A stretch of DNA of 15,571 bases from an uncultured Eubacterium sp. (GTDB lineage Bacteria > Bacillota > Clostridia > Lachnospirales > Lachnospiraceae). Positions 1 to 6,994 of the stretch are shown here, piece after piece; within the stretch, counting starts at the first letter, position 1, and each line of letters starts with the position of its first letter. A program made the position numbers and the translations under genes. The stretch lies in the NCBI GenBank assembly GCA_904502145.1, contig CAJGDH010000018.1, forward strand, positions 1-15,571, given 5' to 3'. The notes under the pieces were generated by a model. It did no database searches. It saw only the letters and a program-made list of their open reading frames with translations, and was not told the origin of the DNA.

Positions 1-157
1 AACCAACTCCTGCCAGAGCCCTGGAACCCACGAAATTCCCGACGATCATGGAATCCGCCATATTGTAAAGCTGCTGGAACACATTTCCCAGAAAAACAGG
101 AAAAACGAAGCGCAGGATTATACGCATCGGATTGCCTTCAGTCAACTTTGTTTCCAT
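1..157 (-). CDS. MATE-family multidrug/Na+ efflux transporter, N-terminal fragment
   Basis: This is the first 52 codons of a minus-strand gene that runs off the left edge. The peptide begins METKLTEGNPMRIILRF, then enters a hydrophobic helix and the stretch FQQLYNMADSMIVG followed by NFVGSRALAGVG. That pattern (first membrane helix, then QxLYNxxDxxxVG) is typical of MATE antiporters, which export drugs or metabolites across the cytoplasmic membrane in exchange for Na+ or H+. The start at 157 has a GGAGAG ribosome-binding site just upstream and a perfect-consensus promoter about 45 bp further up. The gene is divergent from hydF. The substrate cannot be told from this fragment, and the truncation comes from the window edge, not from a mutation. 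Confidence 0.87.
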   Translation of the reverse strand, partial: METKLTEGNPMRIILRFVFPVFLGNVFQQLYNMADSMIVGNFVGSRALAGVG

Positions 158-199
158 ATCTGATCTCTCCATAGATTAAACAACTTTAGAATCCTAATC

Positions 200-228
200 A
201 TTATATGTGTTCTGCAGTGGAATGTCAA
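200..228 (-). promoter_or_regulatory. Consensus sigma-A promoter for the MATE gene
   Basis: Read on the minus strand, a perfect TTGACA (223-228) and a perfect TATAAT (200-205) are separated by exactly 17 bp. This is the best promoter match in the window and implies strong or tightly repressed transcription. The leader to the start codon at 157 is about 35 nt. No clear operator palindrome was seen over it. Confidence 0.85.
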
Positions 229-262
229 CTTCCGGAAAGATAAGAATATAAGGCCGTTTTTA

Positions 263-291
263 TTGCTATTCACCCTGTTCGTTGGTAGAAT
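263..291 (+). promoter_or_regulatory. Sigma-A-like promoter for hydF
   Basis: TTGCTA (263-268) and TAGAAT (286-291) are separated by 17 bp, with the predicted start about 25 nt before the hydF start codon. It is divergent from the MATE promoter at 200-228. Confidence 0.65.
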
Positions 292-323
292 GAAAGAAAA
301 AGATCCGGAAAAGGAGGAAACAA

Positions 324-1526
324 ATGGGATTGAATGATACGCCCTCCGGGGAGAGGGTCCACATCGGTTTTTTCGGCAAGAGAAATGCCGGTAAGTCAAG
401 CGTTGTAAATGCGGTGACCGGACAGGATCTGGCCGTTGTTTCCGAGATCAAGGGAACCACCACTGATCCGGTTTACAAGGCCATGGAATTATTGCCCATG
501 GGACCGGTTATGATCATAGATACACCGGGATTCGATGATGAGGGAATCCTGGGAACCATGAGGATCAAAAAGACCCGGCAGATCCTGAACAGGGCGGATA
601 TCGCCGTTTTGGTGACGGATGTGACCCGGCCCTTTTCCGTGGAGGAAGAGCAATTGGTGGAGCTGTTTAAGGAGAAGCAGCTGCCCTGGTTGATCGCGGG
701 GAACAAATGTGATCTGCTGGAACAGTTCCCTGCTGCGACGGACCACTTATGTCCTGTCAGTGCCCTCACCGGGGAAGGGATATGGGAACTTAAGGAAAGG
801 ATCGCTCATCTCGTCCGTACCGGGGATATAGACAGATATATCGTGAAGGATCTATTGCGGCCTTCCGACATTGTGGTCCTGGTGGTGCCCATCGACAAGG
901 CGGCCCCCAAAGGCAGGCTGATCCTGCCGCAGCAGCAGACCATCCGGGATATTCTCGATGCTTCCGCTGCAGCCATTGTGGTAAAGGAGACAGAATACAG
1001 AGATATCCTGGATAAACTGCCCGGAAAACCTGCTTTGGTGATCACGGACAGTCAGGTATTCTCCAGGGTTTCTGCGGAGACCCCGGATGATATCCCCCTC
1101 ACTTCTTTCTCCATCCTGATGGCAAGATACAAAGGATTCCTGGAAACAGCGGTCCATGGTGTCGGGGCCATCGACGGGCTTAAGCCCGGCGACAAGGTAC
1201 TGATCTCCGAAGGATGCACCCATCATCGCCAGTGCAATGATATCGGAACGGTCAAGATCCCTGCATGGCTTAACCAGTATCTCGGATTTCCGGTTCAGAT
1301 CGAAACCACATCCGGCCGGGAATTCCCGGAGGATCTGTCAGCCTACGCCCTGGTCATCCACTGCGGCGGATGCATGCTGAATGAGAGGGAGATGAGATAT
1401 CGTATGAAATGTGCTCTGGACCAGCAGGTTCCCTTTACCAATTACGGGATATGCATCGCCCGCATGAAGGGTATACTGGACCGAAGCATACGTGTATTTA
1501 CCGACCCGGCATTCACCCGGTCTTGA
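324..1526 (+). CDS. hydF: [FeFe]-hydrogenase H-cluster maturation GTPase HydF
   Basis: HydF is the scaffold on which the 2Fe subcluster of [FeFe]-hydrogenase is assembled, with help from the radical-SAM enzymes HydE and HydG, before transfer to the hydrogenase in the cytoplasm. The 400-residue protein has the expected order. The N-terminal GTPase shows the P-loop GKRNAGKSS (18-26), switch region GTTTDPV (44-50), DTPGFDD (66-72) and NKCD (127-130). A middle dimerisation region follows. The C-terminal cluster-binding domain has C298-x-H300 and H346-C-G-G-C350, the CxH...HCxxC signature of HydF. Length matches the family. The start has a strong AAGGAGGA site 8 nt upstream. hydE, hydG and a hydrogenase gene are not in this window, so hydF stands alone here between a MATE gene and a cell-wall peptidase. 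Confidence 0.96.
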   Translation: MGLNDTPSGERVHIGFFGKRNAGKSSVVNAVTGQDLAVVSEIKGTTTDPVYKAMELLPMGPVMIIDTPGFDDEGILGTMRIKKTRQILNRADIAVLVTDVTRPFSVEEEQLVELFKEKQLPWLIAGNKCDLLEQFPAATDHLCPVSALTGEGIWELKERIAHLVRTGDIDRYIVKDLLRPSDIVVLVVPIDKAAPKGRLILPQQQTIRDILDASAAAIVVKETEYRDILDKLPGKPALVITDSQVFSRVSAETPDDIPLTSFSILMARYKGFLETAVHGVGAIDGLKPGDKVLISEGCTHHRQCNDIGTVKIPAWLNQYLGFPVQIETTSGREFPEDLSAYALVIHCGGCMLNEREMRYRMKCALDQQVPFTNYGICIARMKGILDRSIRVFTDPAFTRS

Positions 1527-1550
1527 TTTTTTTCCCCACAGGGGTATACT
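1523..1550 (+). promoter_or_regulatory. Probable promoter for the NlpC/P60 gene
   Basis: TTGATT (1523-1528), which overlaps the hydF stop codon, and TATACT (1545-1550) are separated by 16 bp. A small CCCC/GGGG hairpin lies in the spacer. The site would allow the peptidase gene to be transcribed independently of hydF. No hydF terminator is evident. Confidence 0.45.
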
Positions 1551-1613
1551 CAAAGGCAGAAAACCCGGTTTTCATCAGACACACCGGGGATCAATAAGGA
1601 AAGAAGGAATAAC

Positions 1614-3191
1614 ATGCTTTTCAGAAAGAAGCTGCCTGTATTATTGATGGCACTTATCCTGTCGGCAGTAATGATCTTTACCCAGACAGGTTTCCATAGC
1701 TATGCTTCATCGGTGGAGAGCTCTTCTGATCCGGCTACGCCTTCCGGCGGAGATTCCCCGGAACCCTCCGGCGGTGGTGGCGATTCCGGATCACCCTCCG
1801 GAGACACACCTTCAGGTGGTGCGCCTTCCGGAGATGTTCCCTCCGGTGATACTCCCTCCGGTGGCGGATCATCCGAGGGCTCTTCTTCAGAGGACTCCGG
1901 ATCTTCCGGAGCAGATTCATCCTCCGACACTTCCGGAAACAGTGAATCAGTTCCGGATCAGGGCACTAAGGATGAACAGGAGGAATCATCCCAGGGTACC
2001 GGTTCCGGAGATTCCGGTAAACCGGGAAAGGGAGATGCATCGTCCCGGGAGACTTCTTCAGAGGATTTCAGGGAAGAGGCCGAGATCTTCAGGATCCTGA
2101 CGGATGAAAAAAACAAAAAGAAGAAAAAAGTAGAGAAAGACGATTCCAGAGGAAGGGATTATTCCGATCTGGAGATCGTCTCCAGCGGAAACACTTCTTT
2201 CACCATTGTCTCTGTCTCCAGGAATGAGGAAGAGGTCAATAAGAAGCTCAAAAAACTCAAAAAGAGAAGGAAGAAACTAAAGAAGAAAAAGAGCAGGCTG
2301 AATGAACAGCTTGCCCGGGATAAAGCCCAGGCCAAAGAGATCAAGGCAATCTATGCCATGCTTGACGAGACTGTACCGGAGAAAGACTCAGGGGAGATCC
2401 TTCTGACCGGATGTGTCCGGGAGGGGGCATATCTGCCGAATCCTGACCGTGTGGACGGGCTGGATGAAAGATTATCCCTCCTGGCTGAAACCTATGATAT
2501 CGTATCTCTTTCCGAATGGACCGACAGATACACTACCGAGTATCTGCCTCAGTCTGTGAAGATCAGCGAGATGGAACATGAAGAGCCGGTGCCGGAAGGC
2601 CACGACAGCCGCTACGAGGATACAGGCTTTTATTCCAGCGTGGATCCTATCCTGAAAAACAGGGCAAAATACTGTGAGATCTCCATTGCGGCGGACCGCA
2701 GTCTTCTTAAAGAAGTAAAAAAGAAGCTCAAAGATGTTAAGGAACATATCCGCAACCTGGAAGAGATCAAGGAGGCCAATACCATCTATCTGGATTCCAG
2801 ACTGGTGGAATACAAGGATGTGATCCCGGATGAAACGGTAGAGTTTCTCAATGCGGTTGTGGCCAAGGAAGGAGCCCCCTATGTGTGGGGAGCATCCGGC
2901 CCCAACTCCTTCGACTGTTCCGGTCTGGTCAGTTACGGATTAAGGGAATGTAAAGCGGCAGGAGCCGGGTTCAGATGGACCTCCTACGACTTTGTGACCC
3001 AGCTGAAGGAGATTCCTTTTGAGGAAGCCAAGCCGGGAGATCTGGTATGGAAGCATGGCCATATCGCCATATATATCGATGAGGGAACTGTCTTTGAGGC
3101 ACCCTATACAGGAGCAAGGATAAGATTTACTGCCTGCAATGTCTCCTCCAGGTTCTCCAGAGCCCTGAGGTGGTGGAGCAAAGAGGAATAG
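1614..3191 (+). CDS. Secreted NlpC/P60 cell-wall peptidase with PSG repeats and Lys-rich coiled coils
   Basis: Probable peptidoglycan endopeptidase (gamma-D-Glu to diamino acid cleavage is typical of the family) acting outside the membrane. Layout of the 525 residues: signal peptide 1 to about 31 (LFRKK, hydrophobic core, then SYA-SS); Ser/Pro/Gly/Asp/Glu-rich low-complexity linker about 32-150 with five tandem PSGxx units at 61-85; a strongly basic Lys-rich helix about 205-245 (KKLKKLKKRRKKLKKKK); a middle region; a second coiled coil about 365-395; and the NlpC/P60 domain about 410-525. Catalytic Cys435 sits in DCSG and His483 in HGHIAIY. The third polar position is probably Glu495 (FEAP), where many relatives have His. 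N-terminal coiled coils before NlpC/P60 recall CwlO and PcsB, which are controlled through FtsEX, but no FtsEX is seen here. The ribosome-binding site is AAGGA. The gene converges on the surface-protein gene and shares its terminator. Confidence 0.9.
   Translation: MLFRKKLPVLLMALILSAVMIFTQTGFHSYASSVESSSDPATPSGGDSPEPSGGGGDSGSPSGDTPSGGAPSGDVPSGDTPSGGGSSEGSSSEDSGSSGADSSSDTSGNSESVPDQGTKDEQEESSQGTGSGDSGKPGKGDASSRETSSEDFREEAEIFRILTDEKNKKKKKVEKDDSRGRDYSDLEIVSSGNTSFTIVSVSRNEEEVNKKLKKLKKRRKKLKKKKSRLNEQLARDKAQAKEIKAIYAMLDETVPEKDSGEILLTGCVREGAYLPNPDRVDGLDERLSLLAETYDIVSLSEWTDRYTTEYLPQSVKISEMEHEEPVPEGHDSRYEDTGFYSSVDPILKNRAKYCEISIAADRSLLKEVKKKLKDVKEHIRNLEEIKEANTIYLDSRLVEYKDVIPDETVEFLNAVVAKEGAPYVWGASGPNSFDCSGLVSYGLRECKAAGAGFRWTSYDFVTQLKEIPFEEAKPGDLVWKHGHIAIYIDEGTVFEAPYTGARIRFTACNVSSRFSRALRWWSKEE
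1794..1868 (+). repeat. Five tandem 15-bp units encoding PSGxx
   Basis: Five in-frame 15-bp units encode PSGDT, PSGGA, PSGDV, PSGDT and PSGGG. Third codon positions differ between units, which suggests selection on the peptide and not a very recent slippage burst. Further PSGG motifs lie just upstream at residues 43 and 51. The repeat also opens long meaningless frames on the other strand. Confidence 0.85.
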
Positions 3192-3245
3192 GCATTGGAT
3201 CAGGCATAAGATAACAGGAAGAATCAGACAGATAAGAATAGGAAG

Positions 3246-3279
3246 AAAAAAGTGTTCCGCCTGCGCGGAACACTTTTTT
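3246..3279. terminator. Bidirectional terminator between convergent genes
   Basis: A perfect 10-bp stem (3251-3260 with 3265-3274) closes a CTGC loop and is flanked by five A on the left and five or more T on the right. It therefore reads as an intrinsic terminator on both strands, serving the NlpC/P60 gene from the left and the surface-protein gene from the right. It lies right against the stop codon of the minus-strand gene. Confidence 0.9.
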
Positions 3280-4401
3280 TTACTTGAATCTGCTTTTTTT
3301 GAAGAAATGATTGATGACCCCTCCGATGAGCATGATGATGACCCCCACCACCAGAACACGTTTGGCTGCTTCCTGGGGAATCATGCTTTTTGAACCGACG
3401 GATTCCGAATAGAAGGTCAGTTCATATTCGATCTCCACCGGATCACCCATGGCAGTGGTATCCGCGATCACAGGGAAGGACTCATCCATCACAGGTATGG
3501 GGATCAGGAAAGTGGAGTTTCCTCCTTCTGTGGCGAGATTCTCATACCTCTCTCCTCCGGAGATCATGTAGTCGTAATAGGTACTGCTCCAGATAAGCTG
3601 GGCGTAGGCTTTTCCTTCCTTGATCACCATCAGGGTGGGGGAGGAGATGCTGGCACGGCCGCTTCCGCCTGTCATGTTCAGTTCGATGGAGTACTCCCCG
3701 TCATCGGCATCGAATGCCATGGCTTCCGTCGGGGTAAGAGGGGTGACCATCTCTGAACTGTCGGGAACCGCGACATCGGTCGAGGGCGAATCCTCGTCGT
3801 TATTATCGACGTTCTGCCTCTGACTGTCATATAAAGACAAAGCTTTCTCGATCTTGTCATAATCCGGAACGGTGATATTGAGGGCTTCCTTATCCAGTGA
3901 ACCGGCATCAAAGAGGATAAACCGGTTGTACCATTTCTGCTTTCTGTTGCTGAAAGCGGCACAGCTCATTCTGTAATTCAGATAGGGAACAGCAAAAGAG
4001 AAGGTATAGTAACCGGCCTGTCTCTTATATTTGATATAATCCGACATCTCTGCCTTGGCTGCATCTTCCGCGGTACCCATAAATATATAATCGTAGCTGT
4101 AGCTGGACATGGTGATGGTGGCGTCCATCTCCCCGTCTTTGACATTGAGGACACCTTTCTCGATCCGGAAGAAGGGGGAACTGGAGGTTACCTTGATCTC
4201 GTAGGAACCGTCGTTAAGGTCACGCCCGTAGATCGGTACCATCCCGTATTTTACCACCTCTTTCTGAGAGGCCATATCCGAGCTTTTCGCGACCTGGTCA
4301 AAGCCCTTTGCCGCCCTGGCCTCCGTTGCCGGCAGACCGGACAGAAGGGTCAGGACCAGTAGGAACAGCAGAAGCGTGAGAGATTTTTTTCGCTGGAACA
4401 T
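3280..4401 (-). CDS. Membrane-anchored surface protein with two Tyr-rich (NEAT-like) repeat domains
   Basis: Function is not established. The 373-residue protein has a signal peptide (about 1-30, ending EARA-AKG), two homologous extracellular domains (about 53-168 and 228-336) joined by an acidic Asp/Ser/Pro linker (about 195-225), and one C-terminal membrane helix (about 348-366) with a short basic tail KKSRFK. Both domains show DG(S/E)Y(E/S)I near their start, then SSYSYDY (99-105) or SSTYYDY (272-278), then a TF-x3-(V/I)P strand and an ILF or LTF strand near the end. The Tyr-x-Tyr motif in a small beta domain resembles NEAT-type haem-binding domains, and similar sequences in Clostridia sit near iron transporters as I recall them; both links are inference. 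No iron ABC genes are adjacent. The gene has its own extended -10 promoter and points toward the NlpC/P60 gene. Confidence 0.7.
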   Translation of the reverse strand: MFQRKKSLTLLLFLLVLTLLSGLPATEARAAKGFDQVAKSSDMASQKEVVKYGMVPIYGRDLNDGSYEIKVTSSSPFFRIEKGVLNVKDGEMDATITMSSYSYDYIFMGTAEDAAKAEMSDYIKYKRQAGYYTFSFAVPYLNYRMSCAAFSNRKQKWYNRFILFDAGSLDKEALNITVPDYDKIEKALSLYDSQRQNVDNNDEDSPSTDVAVPDSSEMVTPLTPTEAMAFDADDGEYSIELNMTGGSGRASISSPTLMVIKEGKAYAQLIWSSTYYDYMISGGERYENLATEGGNSTFLIPIPVMDESFPVIADTTAMGDPVEIEYELTFYSESVGSKSMIPQEAAKRVLVVGVIIMLIGGVINHFFKKSRFK

Positions 4402-4447
4402 AATATTACCTCATTAAATGTACAATTCCATATAGATATCTTTATGT

Positions 4448-4479
4448 ATTATACCATAAAAATGCCCTTTCGAAGACAA
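4448..4479 (-). promoter_or_regulatory. Extended -10 promoter for the surface-protein gene
   Basis: On the minus strand, TGGTATAAT forms an extended -10 element (TATAAT at 4448-4453). A TTGTCT lies 20 bp further up (4474-4479), too far for an ideal -35, so the extended -10 probably carries the activity. The predicted leader is about 40 nt. Confidence 0.55.
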
Positions 4480-4499
4480 TATTTCTGATCTGCTGACAC

Positions 4500-4528
4500 T
4501 TTTCATCTGACTCTGATTCATGTATAAT
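4500..4528 (+). promoter_or_regulatory. Probable promoter of the cbiL operon
   Basis: TATAAT (4523-4528) is preceded by TG and lies 17 bp after TTTTCA (4500-4505), a moderate -35. It is back-to-back with the minus-strand promoter at 4448-4479. It gives a leader of about 45 nt before the preferred start of cbiL. Confidence 0.55.
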
Positions 4529-4578
4529 AGGAGAGAGTTACAAGACCAGACAATATGAAAAACAGAACGGAGGAAATG

Positions 4579-5271
4579 ATGAAAGGTGTATTATATGGAG
4601 TAGGCGTTGGACCGGGGGATCCTGAACTGATCACCCTGAGGGCAATCAATCTCATCAGGGAAAATGATGTTATCGCTGTCCCCGGTAAAGAGGCAAAGGA
4701 AGCGGTGGCTTACAAGATCGCCAAGGGATCTGTACCCGAGATCGAGGATAAGGAACTGGTTCCTGTCTATATGCCTATGGTCATGGACAAAGAGGAGCAG
4801 GAGAGAAACCACAGAGCAGGTGCAAAGATGCTTGAGAAGTACCTGGAAGAAGGAAAAAATGTGGTGTACATCACCCTGGGTGATTCCACGATCTACTGCA
4901 CCTTCAGCTACCTTCAGGATATCGTGGAAGCGGATGGTTATCAGACCCAGCTGGTGCCGGGAATCACCTCTTTCTGCGCGGCAGCTGCCAGGGTCAATAA
5001 ACCCCTGGTGCTTTGGAATGAGATCCTCCATGTGGTGCCGGCTGCCCATACCATGGACACACCCCTTGATCAGCCGGGCAACTATGTCCTGATGAAATCC
5101 GGAAGCCATATGAAAGAAGTGAAGGACCTCCTGACAGCAAGCGGGCGCGATGTCAATATGGTGGAAAACTGCGGTATGCCTACAGAGAAGGTATACATGA
5201 GCGTGGATGAGATCCCGGACGATGCAGGATATTTCTCCCTCATCATCGCCAGAGAGAAACAGAATGATTAG
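4579..5271 (+). CDS. cbiL: Precorrin-2 / cobalt-factor II C20-methyltransferase
   Basis: CbiL (CobI in the aerobic route) transfers a methyl group from S-adenosylmethionine to C20 of the corrin precursor during cobalamin synthesis in the cytoplasm. The 230-residue sequence is a typical tetrapyrrole methylase: an N-terminal YGVGVGPGDPELITL nucleotide-binding loop, TLGDSTIYCTFSYL in the middle, VPGITSFCAAAARVNKPL, and a C-terminal stretch with NYVLMKSG and ENCGMPTEK. Frame-compatible ATGs also exist at 4555 and 4576. I chose 4579 because GGAGG at 4569-4573 lies 5 nt before it and the resulting MKGVLYGVGVGPGD start matches family members. No other cobalamin gene is in the window, so this is an isolated pathway gene that leads a mixed operon. 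Given the anaerobic context, cobalt-factor II is the likelier substrate. Confidence 0.93.
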   Translation: MKGVLYGVGVGPGDPELITLRAINLIRENDVIAVPGKEAKEAVAYKIAKGSVPEIEDKELVPVYMPMVMDKEEQERNHRAGAKMLEKYLEEGKNVVYITLGDSTIYCTFSYLQDIVEADGYQTQLVPGITSFCAAAARVNKPLVLWNEILHVVPAAHTMDTPLDQPGNYVLMKSGSHMKEVKDLLTASGRDVNMVENCGMPTEKVYMSVDEIPDDAGYFSLIIAREKQND

Positions 5272-5323
5272 TCGGGTACAGCCTGACAGTTCAGATAAAA
5301 AGACAATGATTTAGAGATCAGTT

Positions 5324-6163
5324 ATGATAGAGATTATTAATCTGACCAAAACATTTGATAAGTTTACCGCGGTGGATCATCTGAATCTGAAGATCGAGAC
5401 GGGGGAATTCTTCGGACTTCTGGGACCAAACGGAGCCGGAAAGACCACCACCATCAGCATGATGTCAACGGTCCTGCTTCCCACAGAGGGAGAGATCCGT
5501 ATCGATGGCAATCTTCTGAACCGGACCGCCTCCAGGGAGAAGAGAAAGCTCAGTGTGATCACACAGGAGTATTCCATGCGTCAGGATATGACGATGGAGG
5601 AGGTAATGGAGTACCAGGGCCGTCTGTACTTCCTCCCCAAAAAAGTGATCCGGGAAAGAACCGAACAGTGGCTGGAATTTGCCGGGCTTTCGGAATACCG
5701 GAAGAGGGTGGTGAGACACCTGTCCGGAGGAATGAAAAGAAAACTGATGGTATGCCGGGCACTGCTCATAGAACCGGAGATCTTGCTTCTGGATGAGCCG
5801 ACGGCCGGGATGGATGCCATCTCACGACGGCAGATGTGGAACCTGCTCAGACAGCTGAACCAGCAGGGACTCACCATCGTGCTGACCACCCAGTATATCG
5901 ATGAGGCCCAGTCCCTTTGCAACAGGATCGCCCTGATCAATAAAGGGAAGCTGAACACTGTGGATACGCCGGATCACCTGATCGAAGAACTGGGTACATT
6001 TGCGGTGGATGAAGTGTCGGAGGATAATCTCGTCAGCCGTTATTTCCATCACCGTGCGGATGCCATCGGTTATCTGACTGATCATCCGGAAGCATCCATG
6101 CGGGCCACCACACTGGAAGATGTGTTTGTGGAAAGGATAGGCAACCGCCTGTCCAAGAAGTAG
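5324..6163 (+). CDS. ABC transporter ATP-binding protein, DrrA/NodI-like
   Basis: This is the ATPase subunit of an ABC-2-type exporter and works with the permease encoded 16 bp downstream. In 279 residues it shows Walker A GPNGAGKT (34-41), Q-loop Gln81, signature LSGGM (133-137), Walker B ILLLDEP (153-159, Glu158 catalytic) and a C-terminal extension about 215-279. The H-loop His of most ABC ATPases is Gln190 here (TTQYIDEA). From memory this TTQY form is usual in the DrrA (daunorubicin-resistance) branch, so it is probably a branch trait and not damage. The ribosome-binding site is weak (AGAGATC), and the 52-bp gap after cbiL suggests co-transcription. The cargo is unknown; drug, lipid or polysaccharide export are all possible. 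Confidence 0.93.
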   Translation: MIEIINLTKTFDKFTAVDHLNLKIETGEFFGLLGPNGAGKTTTISMMSTVLLPTEGEIRIDGNLLNRTASREKRKLSVITQEYSMRQDMTMEEVMEYQGRLYFLPKKVIRERTEQWLEFAGLSEYRKRVVRHLSGGMKRKLMVCRALLIEPEILLLDEPTAGMDAISRRQMWNLLRQLNQQGLTIVLTTQYIDEAQSLCNRIALINKGKLNTVDTPDHLIEELGTFAVDEVSEDNLVSRYFHHRADAIGYLTDHPEASMRATTLEDVFVERIGNRLSKK

Positions 6164-6179
6164 CAGGGAGATATGAACT

Positions 6180-6911
6180 ATGGGAATAATAACCGTATTA
6201 TGGGAGAAATGGACAGAATTCAAGAGGGATTTCTATAAGATCACCATCGCAGCCATGGTCTCCCCCCTGATGTACCTCATTATCTTCGGCATGGGCATAC
6301 AGACGACCTCCCACGGGGAACCTTACCTGAATTATCTGATCCCGGGTATCGTCGCCATGTCCACCATGACGGGAAGTTTCAGCGCGGTGGCGCAGAATAT
6401 GAGTGTACAGAGATTATATGAGAAAGCCCTGGATCAGGTCATGGTCTCCCCGACGCCCCTGTGGCAGTTTATTCTGGGACAGATCATCGGGGGAAGCCTA
6501 CGCGGCATGTATGACGCGACTATCATCATGCTGCTGACCGCGACCATCCGGACAGGACTGATCTTTAACGGACTGTCGTTTTTCATTATGTTTTTAAACG
6601 GGACGGTATTCTCCACCCTGGCTCTGGTCCTGTCCTTTCTGGCCAAGAGCTACACGGATGCCCCCCGGTTTAACTCATATATCATCATGCCGATGACATT
6701 TTTGTGCAATACCTTCTTCTCAACAGACCAGATGCCCAACGGATTTCGTCAGGTGATCGGCATCCTTCCCCTGTCACAGGCCAGCAATATGATTCGTGCC
6801 ATCTCAGCGGGAATGGATCCGGACCCGATAGGATTTGTCATCCTGTTTGCCTACCTGATCATTTTTTCTTCGATTTCCGTCATGTTCATCTATAAGAAGA
6901 AGAATCTGTAA
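6180..6911 (+). CDS. ABC-2 type transporter permease
   Basis: Membrane subunit paired with the preceding ATPase. The 243-residue protein begins with a cytoplasmic amphipathic segment (LWEKWTEFKRDFYK) and has about six hydrophobic helices, with the ABC-2 features ISPxMYLxIFG-like (VSPLMYLIIFGMG) in helix 1, YLIPGIVAMS near 50, a VSPTPLW segment near 90, and NTFFSTDQMP plus GILPLSQASNMIR before the last helix. It ends in a basic tail KKKNL. The start at 6180 has a GGGAG site 9 nt upstream, just after the ATPase stop. One ATPase plus one half-size permease implies a 2+2 complex, as in DrrAB. Direction (export) is inferred from the family. Confidence 0.92.
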   Translation: MGIITVLWEKWTEFKRDFYKITIAAMVSPLMYLIIFGMGIQTTSHGEPYLNYLIPGIVAMSTMTGSFSAVAQNMSVQRLYEKALDQVMVSPTPLWQFILGQIIGGSLRGMYDATIIMLLTATIRTGLIFNGLSFFIMFLNGTVFSTLALVLSFLAKSYTDAPRFNSYIIMPMTFLCNTFFSTDQMPNGFRQVIGILPLSQASNMIRAISAGMDPDPIGFVILFAYLIIFSSISVMFIYKKKNL

Positions 6912-6934
6912 GAAAATGTATCGGCAGGAGATCA

Positions 6935-6957
6935 TGCCGGTAAAAAATGAACCGGCA
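6935..6957 (+). other. Intercistronic hairpin without a T-tract
   Basis: TGCCGGT (6935-6941) pairs perfectly with ACCGGCA (6951-6957) around a 9-nt A-rich loop. No T-run follows, so it is not a classical terminator. In the 83-bp gap between the permease and the hydrolase gene it could slow 3' decay of the upstream message or uncouple expression of the two halves of the operon. Confidence 0.5.
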
Positions 6958-6994
6958 GACTGATTGTTAATAATTTGTGGCAGGAGGTACAACA

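Noticed and set aside
1568..1592. CCCGGT/ACCGGG hairpin between hydF and the peptidase gene as a hydF terminator
   Set aside because: The stem is only 6 bp with a 13-nt loop and no T-run follows.
1700..1930. Open frames in several phases across the PSG repeat
   Set aside because: A repeat whose unit length is a multiple of three opens all frames. Only the frame with signal peptide and NlpC/P60 domain is supported.
6977..6994. GTG start for the ADP-ribosylglycohydrolase
   Set aside because: The AGGAGGT ribosome-binding site would lie inside the coding sequence. ATG 6995 is correctly spaced from it.
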